NCBI GenBank assembly: GCA_028280505.1
Contig: JANQLO010000004.1
Span: forward strand, 1 to 54,425
Direction of reading: 5' to 3'
DNA from: Chromatiales bacterium
Lineage (GTDB): Bacteria; Pseudomonadota; Gammaproteobacteria; Chromatiales; Chromatiaceae
Length of the DNA stretch: 54,425 nucleotides
This document shows, piece after piece, positions 8,354 to 18,800 of the stretch. A program made the translations under genes and the position numbers. Within the stretch, counting starts at the first letter, position 1, and the number at the start of each line of letters is the position of its first letter. A model generated the notes under the pieces. It searched no databases. It was not told the DNA's origin and saw only the letters and a program-made list of their open reading frames with translations.

Positions 8354-8524
8354 ATGAATAAACTAAAATTCATCGTGCCGATGTTTTTCGTTCCGATGAC
8401 AGTGCATGCCCATTCTTCCGAAATGCCGCTAATTCTCCATGCGGTTGAGCACGGTTGGGTGGTGCCGGCCCTGCTGCCATTGTTACTTTTACTGTTGCCG
8501 CTAAGGCGTGAGCGCCGTCGTTGA
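8354..8524 (+). CDS. 56-residue membrane peptide between urtE and ureD, function unknown
   Basis: ATG 8354, after GGCGAACAAG, opens a 56-codon frame ending at TGA 8522-8524. The N-terminus is a likely signal sequence (MNKLKFIVPMFFVPMTVHAH) with cleavage after VHA. A short His/Glu stretch follows (HSSEMPLILHAVEHG), then one hydrophobic span of about 15 residues (VVPALLPLLLLLLPL), and the protein ends in RRERRR. This is the topology of a single-pass inner-membrane peptide with a short His-rich periplasmic head and a positive cytoplasmic tail. It is co-directional, 15 bases after urtE, and its end overlaps the possible GTG start of ureD. I do not recognise it. A nickel- or urea-related role is only a guess from position. 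Confidence 0.6.
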   Translation: MNKLKFIVPMFFVPMTVHAHSSEMPLILHAVEHGWVVPALLPLLLLLLPLRRERRR

Positions 8525-9365
8525 TATGATGCTCGCAAACGAAACCCTGCCGCGCACAAAAGGTTGGCAAGCCGGTCTCCGTTTGGGCTTTCGTGCCAAT
8601 GCCCGGCGTACCGTGCTGGCCGAGCGCCAACGACATGGCCCATTGGCGGTTCAGCGACCCTTTTATCCGGAAGGGGGAGTCTGTCATGTGTATCTGCTAC
8701 ACCCGCCCGGCGGTGTGGTCGGTGGCGACAGTTTGATTATCGATACCGATTTGGCAAGCGATGCCCGCGCACTGATCACCACTCCGGGGGCAACCAAGTT
8801 CTACCGCAGTGGTGGCGAGCGTGCCCATCAAGAGCAGATAATCCGCGTCGCCGAGGGCGCGAGCGTCGAATGGTTGCCGCTGGAAAACATCTTTTTTCCC
8901 GGCGCCGCCGTCGATCTGCGTACCCGTGTCGAGCTGGAGGGTAATGCCCGTTTGGCTTTGTGGGAGATTCAATGTCTCGGGCGGCCGGTGATCGACGAAG
9001 GTTTCGATGCCGGCGACATCGACAGTCGTTTGAGCATCTATCGCGACGGTCTACCGGTGTTGCTCGATCGGCTTAGGGTCCGGGCCGACAATCGTGCGCG
9101 GCTGTCGTTGATGGCCGGCCTGTCCGTCGGCGGCACGCTGGTGATCAGCGATGCGGACGAGTCGGCGGTCGAGGCCTGTCGCGATCTGCTGCTGGCCGGC
9201 GCCCAGGACTACATGGGCGCGACGCTTATCGAAGATCTCCTCGTCGTGCGCTATCTTGGTAATTCCACCGAGAATGCACGTCGCGTCTTTGTCGCAGTCT
9301 GGGAACGTTTGCGAACGCGGACATTTGGTCGGGAAGCAACGGTCCCGCGCATTTGGGCAACCTGA
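8508..9365 (+). CDS. ureD: Urease accessory protein UreD
   Basis: UreD (UreH) binds the urease apoenzyme and, with UreF and UreG, allows nickel and CO2 into the active site. The protein is 285 residues from GTG 8508, or 279 from ATG 8526, which follows directly after the stop of the 56-residue peptide. Family features visible are [11 protein letters not shown], the [24 protein letters not shown] core, [11 protein letters not shown], and [14 protein letters not shown]. The start is uncertain because neither codon has a strong ribosome site. Either start implies coupling to the upstream peptide. It is the first gene of the urease part of the operon. Confidence 0.93.
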   Translation: MSAVVDMMLANETLPRTKGWQAGLRLGFRANARRTVLAERQRHGPLAVQRPFYPEGGVCHVYLLHPPGGVVGGDSLIIDTDLASDARALITTPGATKFYRSGGERAHQEQIIRVAEGASVEWLPLENIFFPGAAVDLRTRVELEGNARLALWEIQCLGRPVIDEGFDAGDIDSRLSIYRDGLPVLLDRLRVRADNRARLSLMAGLSVGGTLVISDADESAVEACRDLLLAGAQDYMGATLIEDLLVVRYLGNSTENARRVFVAVWERLRTRTFGREATVPRIWAT

Positions 9366-9393
9366 ATCATCCGAACAGAGGGGGCGCATCGCT

Positions 9394-9696
9394 ATGGAGC
9401 TGACGCCGAGAGAAAAAGACAAACTGTTGCTGTTCACTGCTGCCTTGCTTGCCGAGCGTCGTCGCGCACGCGGGCTCAAGCTTAACTATCCCGAGGCCGT
9501 GGCCCTGATCAGTGCCGAGATCATGGAGGGAGCGCGCGATGGCCGCAGTGTGGCCGAGCTGATGGATTACGGTCGTACCCTGCTGACCCGTGACGACGTC
9601 ATGGAGGGTGTCGCCGAGATGGTTCCCGAGGTACAGGTCGAGGCGACTTTTCCCGATGGTACCAAGCTGGTCACGGTACATGACCCTATCGTCTGA
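9394..9696 (+). CDS. ureA: Urease subunit gamma
   Basis: This 100-residue structural subunit of the nickel urease trimer (UreABC)3 begins [20 protein letters not shown], the classical UreA N-terminus. It carries [20 protein letters not shown] and ends VTVHDPIV, so it is full length. The start is ATG 9394 after GAGGGGG. The frame is open upstream into ureD but is not family-like there. It lies 28 bases after ureD. Confidence 0.96.
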   Translation: MELTPREKDKLLLFTAALLAERRRARGLKLNYPEAVALISAEIMEGARDGRSVAELMDYGRTLLTRDDVMEGVAEMVPEVQVEATFPDGTKLVTVHDPIV

Positions 9697-9746
9697 AAAC
9701 CAAGTAACGTTCAGCGCATGACCCGCTATTGACCGGAGGTGCCGCG

Positions 9747-10061
9747 ATGATTCCAGGTGAAGTGATCCCCGCCGACGGCGAGATCGAACTCAATATCGGC
9801 CGCGAGACTTGCAAACTGACGGTCGCCAATACCGGCGACCGCCCGATCCAGGTCGGTTCGCATTACCATTTTTACGAGACCAACGAGGCGCTGACTTTCG
9901 ATCGTGCCAAAGCGCGCGGTTTCCGACTCAACATCCCGGCCGGTACCGCGGTGCGTTTCGAACCCGGGCAGACGCGTGAGGTCGAGTTGGTCGCCTATGC
10001 GGGCGACCGACACGTTTATGGGTTCCGGGGCCGCGTCATGGGCGCATTGGACAAGGGGTAA
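9747..10061 (+). CDS. ureB: Urease subunit beta
   Basis: This 104-residue UreB begins [16 protein letters not shown] and carries the [17 protein letters not shown] and [22 protein letters not shown] blocks of the family. ATG 9747 is preceded at ideal distance by GGAGGT (9735-9740). This is preferred to the in-frame TTG at 9729. It forms part of the urease core that caps the UreC active site. UreA and UreB are separate proteins, not fused as in Helicobacter. Confidence 0.96.
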   Translation: MIPGEVIPADGEIELNIGRETCKLTVANTGDRPIQVGSHYHFYETNEALTFDRAKARGFRLNIPAGTAVRFEPGQTREVELVAYAGDRHVYGFRGRVMGALDKG

Positions 10062-10065
10062 GGCG

Positions 10066-11769
10066 ATGACAAGCATCAGCCGGCAGGCCTATGCAGAAAT
10101 GTACGGACCGACCGTCGGTGACCGTGTGCGCCTGGCCGATACCGAGTTGTTCATCGAGGTCGAGGAAGACCGCACCATCTATGGTGACGAGGTCAAGTTC
10201 GGTGGTGGCAAGGTGATTCGCGACGGCATGGGCCAGTCACAACATCCGGCTGCTCAGGTGGTCGACGTGGTGATCACGAATGCCCTGATCCTGGACCACT
10301 GGGGTATCGTCAAGGCGGACATCGGCATCAAGAACGGACGCATCACCGGGATCGGCAAGGCGGGCAACCCTGATGTGCAACCGGGTGTCGATATCGTTGT
10401 CGGGCCGGGTACCGAGGCGATCGCCGGTGAGGGGCAAATACTCACGGCCGGCGGCATTGACGCACACATTCATTTCATTTGTCCGCAGCAGGTCGACGAT
10501 GCCCTGATGTCGGGTGTGACCACCATGCTCGGCGGCGGTACCGGACCGGCGACCGGAACCAATGCGACAACCTGTACACCGGGCCCATGGAACATCCAAC
10601 GTATGTTGCAGGCGGCCGATGCCTTGCCGGTGAATTTGGGTTTTCTCGGTAAGGGCAATGCATCGCGTCCCGGCCCGTTGTCGGAGCAGATTGCGGCCGG
10701 TGCGATCGGACTCAAGTTGCACGAGGATTGGGGTACGACGCCGGCAGCGATCGACAATTGCCTGACGGTGGCCGAGAACTTCGACGTTCAAGTCGCCATT
10801 CATACCGATACCTTGAACGAATCCGGCTTTGTCGAGGATACGCTCGCGGCGATGGCCGGCCGTACCATCCATACCTATCACACCGAGGGTGCCGGCGGTG
10901 GCCATGCGCCGGACATCATCAAGGCCGCCGGCTACAGTAACGTACTGCCGTCGTCGACCAATCCGACCCGCCCCTATACGGTCAATACGGTCGACGAACA
11001 TCTCGACATGTTGATGGTCTGCCATCATTTGTCGCCGTCGATCGCCGAGGACGTCGCCTTCGCCGAATCGCGCATCCGGCGCGAGACCATTGCCGCCGAA
11101 GACATCCTGCATGATCTCGGTGCCTTCTCGATGATCGCGTCCGACTCGCAGGCCATGGGCCGTGTCGGCGAGGTTGTCACACGTACCTGGCAGACAGCAC
11201 ACAAAATGAAGGTGCAACGCGGCACGTTGGACGGTGACACGGCTAAACACGACAACAAACGTGCGCGGCGCTATGTCGCCAAGTACACCATCAATCCCGC
11301 CATCACCCACGGCATCGCACACGAGGTCGGTTCGGTCGAGGTCGGTAAGTTGGCCGATCTGGTGCTTTGGAAGCCAGCCTTCTTCGGTGCCAAGCCGAGT
11401 ATGGTGATCAAGGCCGGTCTGATCGTCGCCGCACCCATGGGTGATCCCAATGCGTCCATACCGACGCCGCAGCCGGTACATTACCGGCCGATGTTCGGTG
11501 CGCTCGGCGGTGCGCGGCACGCGACCCGTATGACCTTCATCTCCAAGGCTGCGCACGAAGCCGATGTGCATCGCTATCTGGGCTTGGAGTCGTTGATTGG
11601 CGTGGTGCGTGGTTGCCGCGGGGTACAAAAGGCCGACATGATCCTGAACGAATGGCAGCCGACCATCGAAGTCGATCCGCAGACCTATGAGGTGCGGGCG
11701 AATGGCGAACTGCTGACCTGTGACCCGGCAGACGTGCTGCCATTGGCTCAACGCTACTTTCTGTTTTGA
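10066..11769 (+). CDS. ureC: Urease catalytic subunit alpha
   Basis: UreC hydrolyses urea to ammonia and carbamate at a di-nickel centre. The protein is 567 residues, and its numbering coincides with the Klebsiella enzyme. The ligands are His134 and His136 (HIHFI), the carbamylated Lys217 (GLKLHED), His246 (HTDTLNE) and Asp360 (SDSQAMGR). The flap Cys319 and catalytic His320 are in MVCHHLSP. All expected residues are present, so the enzyme should be active. The start is ATG 10066 with AAGG ahead. The open frame further upstream belongs to ureB DNA in another phase. It lies 4 bases after ureB. Confidence 0.98.
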   Translation: MTSISRQAYAEMYGPTVGDRVRLADTELFIEVEEDRTIYGDEVKFGGGKVIRDGMGQSQHPAAQVVDVVITNALILDHWGIVKADIGIKNGRITGIGKAGNPDVQPGVDIVVGPGTEAIAGEGQILTAGGIDAHIHFICPQQVDDALMSGVTTMLGGGTGPATGTNATTCTPGPWNIQRMLQAADALPVNLGFLGKGNASRPGPLSEQIAAGAIGLKLHEDWGTTPAAIDNCLTVAENFDVQVAIHTDTLNESGFVEDTLAAMAGRTIHTYHTEGAGGGHAPDIIKAAGYSNVLPSSTNPTRPYTVNTVDEHLDMLMVCHHLSPSIAEDVAFAESRIRRETIAAEDILHDLGAFSMIASDSQAMGRVGEVVTRTWQTAHKMKVQRGTLDGDTAKHDNKRARRYVAKYTINPAITHGIAHEVGSVEVGKLADLVLWKPAFFGAKPSMVIKAGLIVAAPMGDPNASIPTPQPVHYRPMFGALGGARHATRMTFISKAAHEADVHRYLGLESLIGVVRGCRGVQKADMILNEWQPTIEVDPQTYEVRANGELLTCDPADVLPLAQRYFLF

Positions 11770-11775
11770 ACGACT

Positions 11776-12219
11776 ATGTTAGAACTCGTCCGACGCGTTA
11801 CCCGTGGTAGACCGACCACGACGCTGACACTCCCGTTGGAAAAGCGCGTGCGTAGCCGTTTGCGCGTGACCCTGGATGACGGCAATGCGGCCGGTGTATT
11901 TCTCGAACGCGGCGAGGTATTGCGTGACGGCGATCTGATCGCCAGTGCCGACGGTCTGGTAGTGCGGGTGTGTGCGGCGGCCGAGGGATTGTCCGAGGTA
12001 TGCTGCGACGATCCATTGCTTTTCGCGCGTGCCTGTTATCACCTGGGCAATCGGCATGTGCCGCTGCAGATTATCGAAGGCGTGTTGCGCTATCAGCACG
12101 ACCACGTGCTCGATGACATGCTCAAGGGCTTGGGTCTCACGCCCACGTTCGTCGAAGCCCCATTCGAGCCCGAGCCGGGCGCTTACGGCGGTGGTCACCG
12201 GCACGATCATGCCCACTGA
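11776..12219 (+). CDS. ureE: Urease nickel metallochaperone UreE
   Basis: UreE (147 residues) carries nickel to the UreDFG-urease complex. The N-terminal domain is variable. The C-terminal domain contains CYHLGNRHVPLQI, with the conserved metal-binding His of the dimer interface, and DHVLDDMLKGLGL. The tail is a modest His-rich end (GGGHRHDHAH), shorter than the poly-His tail of Klebsiella UreE but able to add nickel ligands. ureF starts 11 bases before its stop in another frame. Confidence 0.94.
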   Translation: MLELVRRVTRGRPTTTLTLPLEKRVRSRLRVTLDDGNAAGVFLERGEVLRDGDLIASADGLVVRVCAAAEGLSEVCCDDPLLFARACYHLGNRHVPLQIIEGVLRYQHDHVLDDMLKGLGLTPTFVEAPFEPEPGAYGGGHRHDHAH

Positions 12220-12886
12220 TCCACTGGCACATCTGCGCTTGTTGCAATTGGTCAGCCCGGCGCTGCCGATCGGCGGCTTTACCTATTCGCAGGGACTCGA
12301 ATGGGCGGTCGAAGCCGGTTGGGTCTGCGATGTCGAATCGCTTGATGATTGGCTCGAAGGATTGATCGACGACAATCTGGGCGGGCTCGAGTTGCCGTTG
12401 CTGTATCGTCTGTACCGTGCCTGCGAACAGGATGACCCTGTTGCGATCGGGCGTTGGGGCCGTATGCTGTATGCCAGTCGCGAAACCCGTGAGCTACGTG
12501 CCGAGGAGTGTAATCGTGCGCGGGCGTTGATCACTCTGCTACAGAATCTCGGCGTTGCGCAGATCGATGCGTGGCGCGACGTCCTGGCGCATTGTCAGGC
12601 CGCGCCCTTTGCGATGGCCGCGGTACATTGGTCGATCGCCAGTGAGGATTGCGCCCTGGGTTATGCTTGGAGCTGGTTGGAGAACCAGGTCGCCGCGGCG
12701 GTCAAACTGGTGCCCTTGGGGCAGACCGATGGCCAGCGTGTGTTGCTGGCCCTCGCCGAGCGTCTGCCGATTGTCGTTGCAAAGGCGTCGTTGGTCGATG
12801 ATGACGACATCGGCGCCGCGGCGCCGGCCTTGGCGATCGCCAGTGCCCGACACGAAACCCAATATACGCGATTGTTCCGCTCCTGA
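12209..12886 (+). CDS. ureF: Urease accessory protein UreF
   Basis: UreF (225 residues) joins UreD and gates GTP hydrolysis by UreG during nickel insertion. It begins MPTDPLAHLRLLQLVSPALP and carries IGGFTYSQGLEWAVEAG, a strong family signature, then GYAWSWLENQVAAAVKLVPLGQ near the end. ATG 12209 is chosen because upstream codons of the same frame overlap ureE without family character. The 11-base overlap with ureE suggests coupled translation. Confidence 0.95.
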   Translation: MPTDPLAHLRLLQLVSPALPIGGFTYSQGLEWAVEAGWVCDVESLDDWLEGLIDDNLGGLELPLLYRLYRACEQDDPVAIGRWGRMLYASRETRELRAEECNRARALITLLQNLGVAQIDAWRDVLAHCQAAPFAMAAVHWSIASEDCALGYAWSWLENQVAAAVKLVPLGQTDGQRVLLALAERLPIVVAKASLVDDDDIGAAAPALAIASARHETQYTRLFRS

Positions 12887-12911
12887 TGCGGATCTGTCGG
12901 AGGAGTAACGC

Positions 12912-13541
12912 ATGACGAGTCATAAACCGCCTCTTCGCGTCGGTGTCGGCGGCCCGGTGGGTTCGGGTAAGACCGCGCTGCTCGAACTGTTGTGCAAGGC
13001 TTTGCGCGATCGTTATGACATTGCCGTAGTCACCAACGATATCTACACACAGGAAGATGCCAAGATCCTGATGCGTGCCGAGGCATTACCCTTCGAACGT
13101 ATCGTCGGCGTCGAGACCGGCGGGTGTCCGCATACCGCGATCCGCGAGGATGCCTCGATGAACCTCGCTGCGGTCGAGGATCTGCAACAGCGCTTTCCGG
13201 ATCTCGATGTGGTGTTCATCGAGAGCGGTGGCGATAATCTGTCGGCGACCTTCAGCCCGGAGCTGGCCGATCTGACGATCTACGTGATCGACGTCGCGGA
13301 GGGGGAAAAGATTCCACGCAAGGGCGGGCCTGGCATCACCCGCTCCGATCTGTTGGTAATCAACAAAATCGATCTGGCACCTCATGTTGGCGCGTCGCTC
13401 GAGGTGATGGCCGACGATACCAAGCGGATGCGTGGCGAACGTCCTTGGGTGTTCGCCAATATGAAAGACAAGACCGGTTTGTACGACATCATCGGCTTTA
13501 TCGAGCGTGAGGGGATGCTGGCGGTAGCCGAGGCGCCCTGA
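12912..13541 (+). CDS. ureG: Urease accessory GTPase UreG
   Basis: UreG (209 residues) is the SIMIBI GTPase that powers nickel delivery. The P-loop GPVGSGKT is at 14-21, [13 protein letters not shown] follows, and [18 protein letters not shown] contains the Cys-Pro-His nickel site. [17 protein letters not shown] is the Walker B region, and [13 protein letters not shown] gives guanine specificity (NKID). The start is ATG 12912 after GGAGGAG. It is the last gene of the urt-ure run. The 99-base gap that follows holds an inverted repeat and the start of the uvrD region. Confidence 0.97.
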   Translation: MTSHKPPLRVGVGGPVGSGKTALLELLCKALRDRYDIAVVTNDIYTQEDAKILMRAEALPFERIVGVETGGCPHTAIREDASMNLAAVEDLQQRFPDLDVVFIESGGDNLSATFSPELADLTIYVIDVAEGEKIPRKGGPGITRSDLLVINKIDLAPHVGASLEVMADDTKRMRGERPWVFANMKDKTGLYDIIGFIEREGMLAVAEAP

Positions 13542-13561
13542 TTCGAGGCGCCGGCAGTCCA

Positions 13562-13620
13562 GCGTTTACCGCGCGATTCGCAAAGCGCACAGTTATTCTT
13601 TGGCCATCGCGGTAAAACGC
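13562..13620. repeat. Near-perfect 12-bp inverted repeat between ureG and uvrD
   Basis: GCGTTTACCGCG (13562-13573) pairs with CGCGGTAAAACGC (13608-13620) with one unpaired base, around a 34-nt spacer. Transcribed, it would form a long hairpin, but no T-run follows on the plus strand. It could be a protein-binding dyad or an RNA processing/stability hairpin at the end of the urea operon. Confidence 0.5.
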
Positions 13621-13640
13621 TCGGCTGTTAAAATGCTTCG

Positions 13641-15812
13641 ATGGACGTATCTCACATCATCGAAGGTCTCAATGAGGCGCAGCGCGACGCGGTAACCGCG
13701 CCGGTGGGCGGTACCCTGGTGCTCGCCGGTGCCGGTTCCGGAAAAACGCGCGTATTGGTTCACCGCATCGCTTGGCTGATCCAGGTCGAAGGCCTCTCGC
13801 CCTGGGGCATCCTCGCGGTGACCTTTACCAACAAGGCGGCACGCGAGATGCGCCAACGGATCGAGACACTGCTCGGTCAGCCGGTTGGCGGCATGTGGGT
13901 TGGCACCTTTCACGGTTTGGCACATCGTTTGCTGCGTGCGCATTGGCAAGACGCCGATCTACCGCAAGGTTTTCAGATCCTGGACTCGGATGATCAACAG
14001 CGTTTGGTCAAGCGCATCGTACGTGAGATGAATCTGGACGACGGCAAATGGCCGCCACGCCAGGCGCAGTGGTTCATCAATAAGCAAAAGGACGAGGGCT
14101 TACGCGCCGATCACCTGGATCATGGCGGCGATCCGTATCAACGTCAGATGATCGCGATCTATCGTGAATACGAGGCCGCCTGTCGACGTGCCGGCAGTGT
14201 GGATTTTGCCGAGTTGTTGCTGCGTGCGCATGAGTTATGGCGCGATCGCCCGGACATATTGCAACATTATCGCCAACGCTTCGGCGCTGTCCTGGTCGAT
14301 GAGTTTCAGGATACCAATAGCATTCAATATGCCTGGCTACGTCTGCTGGCCGGTGAGGAGCAAAAACTGTTTGTTGTCGGTGACGACGATCAGTCGATCT
14401 ACGGCTGGCGGGGCGCACGGGTGGAGAATATCCAGGATTTTCAGCGCCATCACAAAGACGCCTTGATCGTCCGGCTGGAGCAGAACTATCGCTCGACAGG
14501 CAATATCCTGAGTGGGGCCAACGCGGTGATCGCCAATAACCCCACCCGTCTGGGTAAGCAATTATGGACCGAGGATGGCGATGGTGAGCCGATACGGGTG
14601 TATGGTGCTTTCAATGAAGTGGATGAGGCGCGTTTCGTTGTCGAGCGTATCCGCAATGCGATCGAGCAGGGCAACCGACGCAGTGAGGTCGCGATTCTCT
14701 ATCGCACCACCGCACAGTCGCGTTTGTTCGAAGAATCGCTCATCCAGGCCGGCGTGCCCTACCGAGTCTACGGTGGCCTGCGATTTTTCGAACGTGCCGA
14801 AATCAAAGATGCCTTGGCGTATCTGCGTTTGGTGTCGAACCGGCATGATGATGCCTCGTTCGAACGTGCGGTAAATCAACCGCCGCGCGGAATTGGCCCA
14901 CGCACACTGGACGCGGTGCGTGGTCATGCACGCGACTTCGGTTGTTCCTTATGGCAGGCGGCGCACGATCTATTGCGCGGTGGTGGTATGACCGCGCGGG
15001 CGGCGAATGCCTTGAGCAAGTTTCTCGATCTGGTCGAAGAGATGGATGCCAATAGTGCAGACGAGGCACTGCCCGAGCGTGCCGGCTTTGTGGTCGAGGC
15101 CTCGCATTTGCGCGAACATTTCGAAAAAAGTCGTGACGGCAAGGGTCAAGATCGTTTGGAGAACCTCGACGAATTGATCAATGCCTGCCGGCAGTTCGAA
15201 TTGCCGGAAACGGAAGCCGATGAGGGTCTAAACGAACTCGATGCTTTCCTGGCTCATGCTGCATTGGAGGCCGGCGACACACAGGCCGGGGAATACGAGG
15301 ATTGCGTGCAACTGATGACGTTGCACTCGGCCAAGGGGCTTGAATTTCCGTTGGTATTTATCGGTGGCATGGAAGAAGGTTTGTTTCCGCACAGTATGTC
15401 GGCGGAAGATCCGGACCGGCTCGAAGAAGAACGCCGTCTTTGCTATGTGGGCATGACGCGGGCCATGTCGCAGCTCTATCTCACGCATGCGGAAAGCCGG
15501 CGCCTGCACGGTTCCGAAAGCTATCCTTTTCCCTCTCGCTTTCTGCGCGAAATTCCGGTCGATTTGATCGAAGAGGTACGTGCTCGGCCGCAAGTCTCGC
15601 GGCCCTACACGCCGGCATCGACAAGTCTCTCGGCGGCGCGTGAGGCGACGGGTTTCGATCTGGGTCAGCGCGTATTGCATCCGAAGTTCGGTGAAGGCGT
15701 TGTGCTTAATGCCGAGGGCCAAGGCAATGGGGCCCGGGTGCAAGTCAATTTCGAAGGCGTAGGCGCGAAATGGCTGGTGGTGGCCTATGCAAATCTGCAG
15801 GCCCTGGCCTGA
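13641..15812 (+). CDS. uvrD: UvrD-type 3'-5' DNA helicase II
   Basis: This 723-residue SF1A helicase unwinds DNA in nucleotide excision and mismatch repair. Motif I AGAGSGKT is at 29-36, then TFTNKAAREMRQR (Ia), DEFQDTN at 220-226 (II), GDDDQSIYGWRGA (III), LEQNYRSTGNIL (IV), LMTLHSAKGLEFPLVF (V) and RRLCYVGMTRA (VI). The C-terminal 50 residues (GQRVLHPKFGEGVV...KWLVVAYANL) form the Tudor-like domain that binds RNA polymerase in UvrD/PcrA. Length and domain end favour UvrD over Rep. The start ATG 13641 lacks a strong ribosome site. No LexA box was found in the upstream 100 bases. Confidence 0.93.
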   Translation: MDVSHIIEGLNEAQRDAVTAPVGGTLVLAGAGSGKTRVLVHRIAWLIQVEGLSPWGILAVTFTNKAAREMRQRIETLLGQPVGGMWVGTFHGLAHRLLRAHWQDADLPQGFQILDSDDQQRLVKRIVREMNLDDGKWPPRQAQWFINKQKDEGLRADHLDHGGDPYQRQMIAIYREYEAACRRAGSVDFAELLLRAHELWRDRPDILQHYRQRFGAVLVDEFQDTNSIQYAWLRLLAGEEQKLFVVGDDDQSIYGWRGARVENIQDFQRHHKDALIVRLEQNYRSTGNILSGANAVIANNPTRLGKQLWTEDGDGEPIRVYGAFNEVDEARFVVERIRNAIEQGNRRSEVAILYRTTAQSRLFEESLIQAGVPYRVYGGLRFFERAEIKDALAYLRLVSNRHDDASFERAVNQPPRGIGPRTLDAVRGHARDFGCSLWQAAHDLLRGGGMTARAANALSKFLDLVEEMDANSADEALPERAGFVVEASHLREHFEKSRDGKGQDRLENLDELINACRQFELPETEADEGLNELDAFLAHAALEAGDTQAGEYEDCVQLMTLHSAKGLEFPLVFIGGMEEGLFPHSMSAEDPDRLEEERRLCYVGMTRAMSQLYLTHAESRRLHGSESYPFPSRFLREIPVDLIEEVRARPQVSRPYTPASTSLSAAREATGFDLGQRVLHPKFGEGVVLNAEGQGNGARVQVNFEGVGAKWLVVAYANLQALA

Positions 15813-15824
15813 GCTTGCGAAGCC

Positions 15825-18800
15825 TTAGTGGAGCTTACGCGCTTGCAACCAGGGCAGGAGTATCTCCTCCGGTACGGGCTCGCTCCAGAGATAGCCTTGG
15901 CCGGCATAACAGCCTTCGTCAATGAGAAAACTGACGCAGTCATCGCGTTCGATGCCTTCGGCGATGGTATCCAGGTTGAGGATCTTACCGAGACCGATTA
16001 CCGCGCGAGTGATCGCCTCGTCGTCGGTATTGCCGGGTACGTCTTTGATGAAGGAGCGGTCGATTTTCAGTTTGTTGATCGGCAGGCGTTTGAGATAGGC
16101 CAACGATGAGTAGCCGGTGCCGAAGTCGTCAATCGCCAGGCGTATGCCGAGTGCACGTAGTTTCTTCAGTGTGTTGATGTTTGATTCCGGATCATCCATA
16201 ACAAAGGTCTCGGTGACCTCGAGTTCGAGATTTTCCGGCGGCATGCCGGTATCGTGCAAAATACGTTCGATGATCTCCACCGCGCCCGGCGAATTGATCT
16301 GGATGCCGGAGATGTTCACCGCGAGGGTGTCCGGTGCGACGCCCTGCTCCTGCCACTCTACATAGTCGCTACAGGCCTGACGCAATACCCAGGGTCCGAC
16401 CTGCCGCATCAGACCTTGTTCTTCGAGCAAGGAGACGAAGCGTATGGGAGGAATCAGGCCTTCGGTAGGGTGTTGCCAACGTAGCAGGGCCTCTACGCCG
16501 AACGGGCGGCCGCTGTGAAGATCGACTTGCGGTTGATAGTAGATGCGGAACTCTTGTTGCTCGATGGCGCGTCGTAAATGGTTTTGCAGAAATACTTGTT
16601 CCAGCGCGTCATCGGTGAGATCCGGGGTGTAAAATTGATAGTTGTCGCGCCCGGTTGCTTTGGCCTTGTACATCGCTGCGTCGGCATTCTTGACCAGGGT
16701 ATCGACATCCTTGCCATCGCGCGGATACATGCTGATCCCTAGACTCAGGCTGAGATAAAGCGGGTTACCCTCGAGGTCGATCGGCGCCTTGAGCGCGGCG
16801 ATCAGCTTGTCGGCGACTTCGCACGCACCGCCGGGCGTAGCGTCTTCGAGCAGGATAATGAATTCGTCGCCACCGATACGGGCGACGGTATCTTCCGCGC
16901 GCATTGCCTGAGTGACCCTTTGCGACACGTTTTGCAGTACTTCGTCGCCCAGTGCATGCCCGAGGCTGTCGTTGATGGTCTTGAAGTGATCCAGGTCAAT
17001 GCACATGACCGCGAGTTCCGAGCTGACGCGTTGCGCATGGCCGATCGCGTGTTCCAAACGAGCGTTGAACAACAGCCGGTTCGGCAGATTGGTCAATGCA
17101 TCATGGTGGGCGAGGAATTCGATCTCCTGACGGTCGCGGTGACGTTCCGTGATATCGGAAAACACGGCGACGTAGTACTTGAGTTGGCCATCGTTATCCA
17201 ACACGCTGCTGATGCTCAGCCATTCCGGATAGACTTCGCCGTTTTTTCGCCGGTTCCATACCTCGCCGCGCCAACGGCCGGTTACTTTGAGTTGACGCCA
17301 CATGTCCTGGTAGAACAGTTCGTCGTGCCGGCCTGACTTGAGTAGTTTGGGCGTTTGGCCGATAACTTCTTCGGCGATATAGCCGGTGATCCGGGAAAAT
17401 GCCGCGTTGACTTCGATGATGCGGGTCTGCGGATCGGTGATCACGATGCCTTCGTTGCTGCTCTCGAATACGGTTGCGACTACCCGCAGTTTCTCCTGGG
17501 CATTGCGTTTCTCGGTGATGTCCATATGGGTGCCGGCAGCGCGCAATGGTTTTCCTTCGGTATTGCGTTCGACCACTCGACCGCGGCTTAGAATCCACCG
17601 CCATTCACCGTCGCGGTGTCGCATCCTCAGCGTGAGTTCGAACATGGGCGAATTGCCGGCCAAGTGGTTTTTGACGATGTGCATGGCCAGCGGAAGATCA
17701 TCATGGTGGACCAGCTTTTTCCATGTGCTGAAATGGGGTGTGATGTCGGTCAATGAATAACCGAGCATGCTTGCCCAACGCTGGCTGTAACTGACTTCGT
17801 CCGTTGCAATGTTCCAATCCCAAAGGCCGAGATCGGCGGCGCGTGTGGCCAGATCAAGGCGTTCTTCGCTGGCACGCAACGCGCTTTCGGCACGCACGTG
17901 ATCTGTAATGTCGTGCACGATCGAATACAGCAGCGTCTTCCCTTCAGTTTGTAAGGGACCGCTGAAGACCTCGACATCGCGGATTTCGCCCGATGCCAGC
18001 CGGTGCTTGAAATGAAAACGCATCCGGCGCTCGCCCTTGGCCTGGGACATGGCTTGTTTGAGTGCCGTTTGATCGAGCGTGTTTATCTTGGAGACCGGCA
18101 TGCCCACTAGCTCATCGTGTTTGTAGCCGTAATAACGGCTCGCAGCGAGATTGGCCTGCACGATCTTGCCTTCGGCCGGGTCGACAATCAGTTTCACTGC
18201 CTGATTCGTCTCGAAGATTTGTACCAGGCGCTGCTCGCTGGCGAGCAAGGCCCGTTCGGCGGCGGCGCGCTCGGTCAGATCGCGGGCGATGCCGACTACC
18301 AGACCGCGCTGGTCGATGTTGACCCGTTTAATCGATACCTCGACGGTCAGGGTGTCGCCGTTGTGTCGCCGCAGACCGGATTTGAAAGTAGTCTGCCGTG
18401 CCGGCGGATCTTCGTGTATACCCCAGTGGGGTAGCGTACTCTGGTCTGTCAACAACTCCGGCAATGTCATGCCCGAGAGTGTGCCGCTCGGATAGTCCAG
18501 CCAGTCACTTAAAGGCTGATTGACTTCGACCACCAGGCCGGTGTCTTGTTCGACGATGAGAACACCGTCGCTGATGAAGTCGAGCAGTACACCGGGAAAG
18601 CGTTGCTGTTGGCATTCGCGTAGATTGGCCTGTAGGGTGGCGAGATGACGCCGTTCGCGTTCGGCAATTACCTGATGCAGGGTAATCATGCCCCGCAGGT
18701 TGCCCCCCCGTTCGGTGACGACCAGGCGACGTACACCGTGCTCTTCCATGCGTTCGAGCGCAGTGTGTATCGCTGCCGATGGCTGTATCGCCCTCACCGG

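Noticed and set aside
10237-11751. 504-codon minus-strand open frame opposite ureC
   Set aside because: It is the antisense shadow of a highly conserved urease gene; composition is Arg/His-rich and has no family motif.
13542-13640. LexA box in front of uvrD
   Set aside because: CTGT occurs at 13624 but no matching ACAG lies at the right distance.
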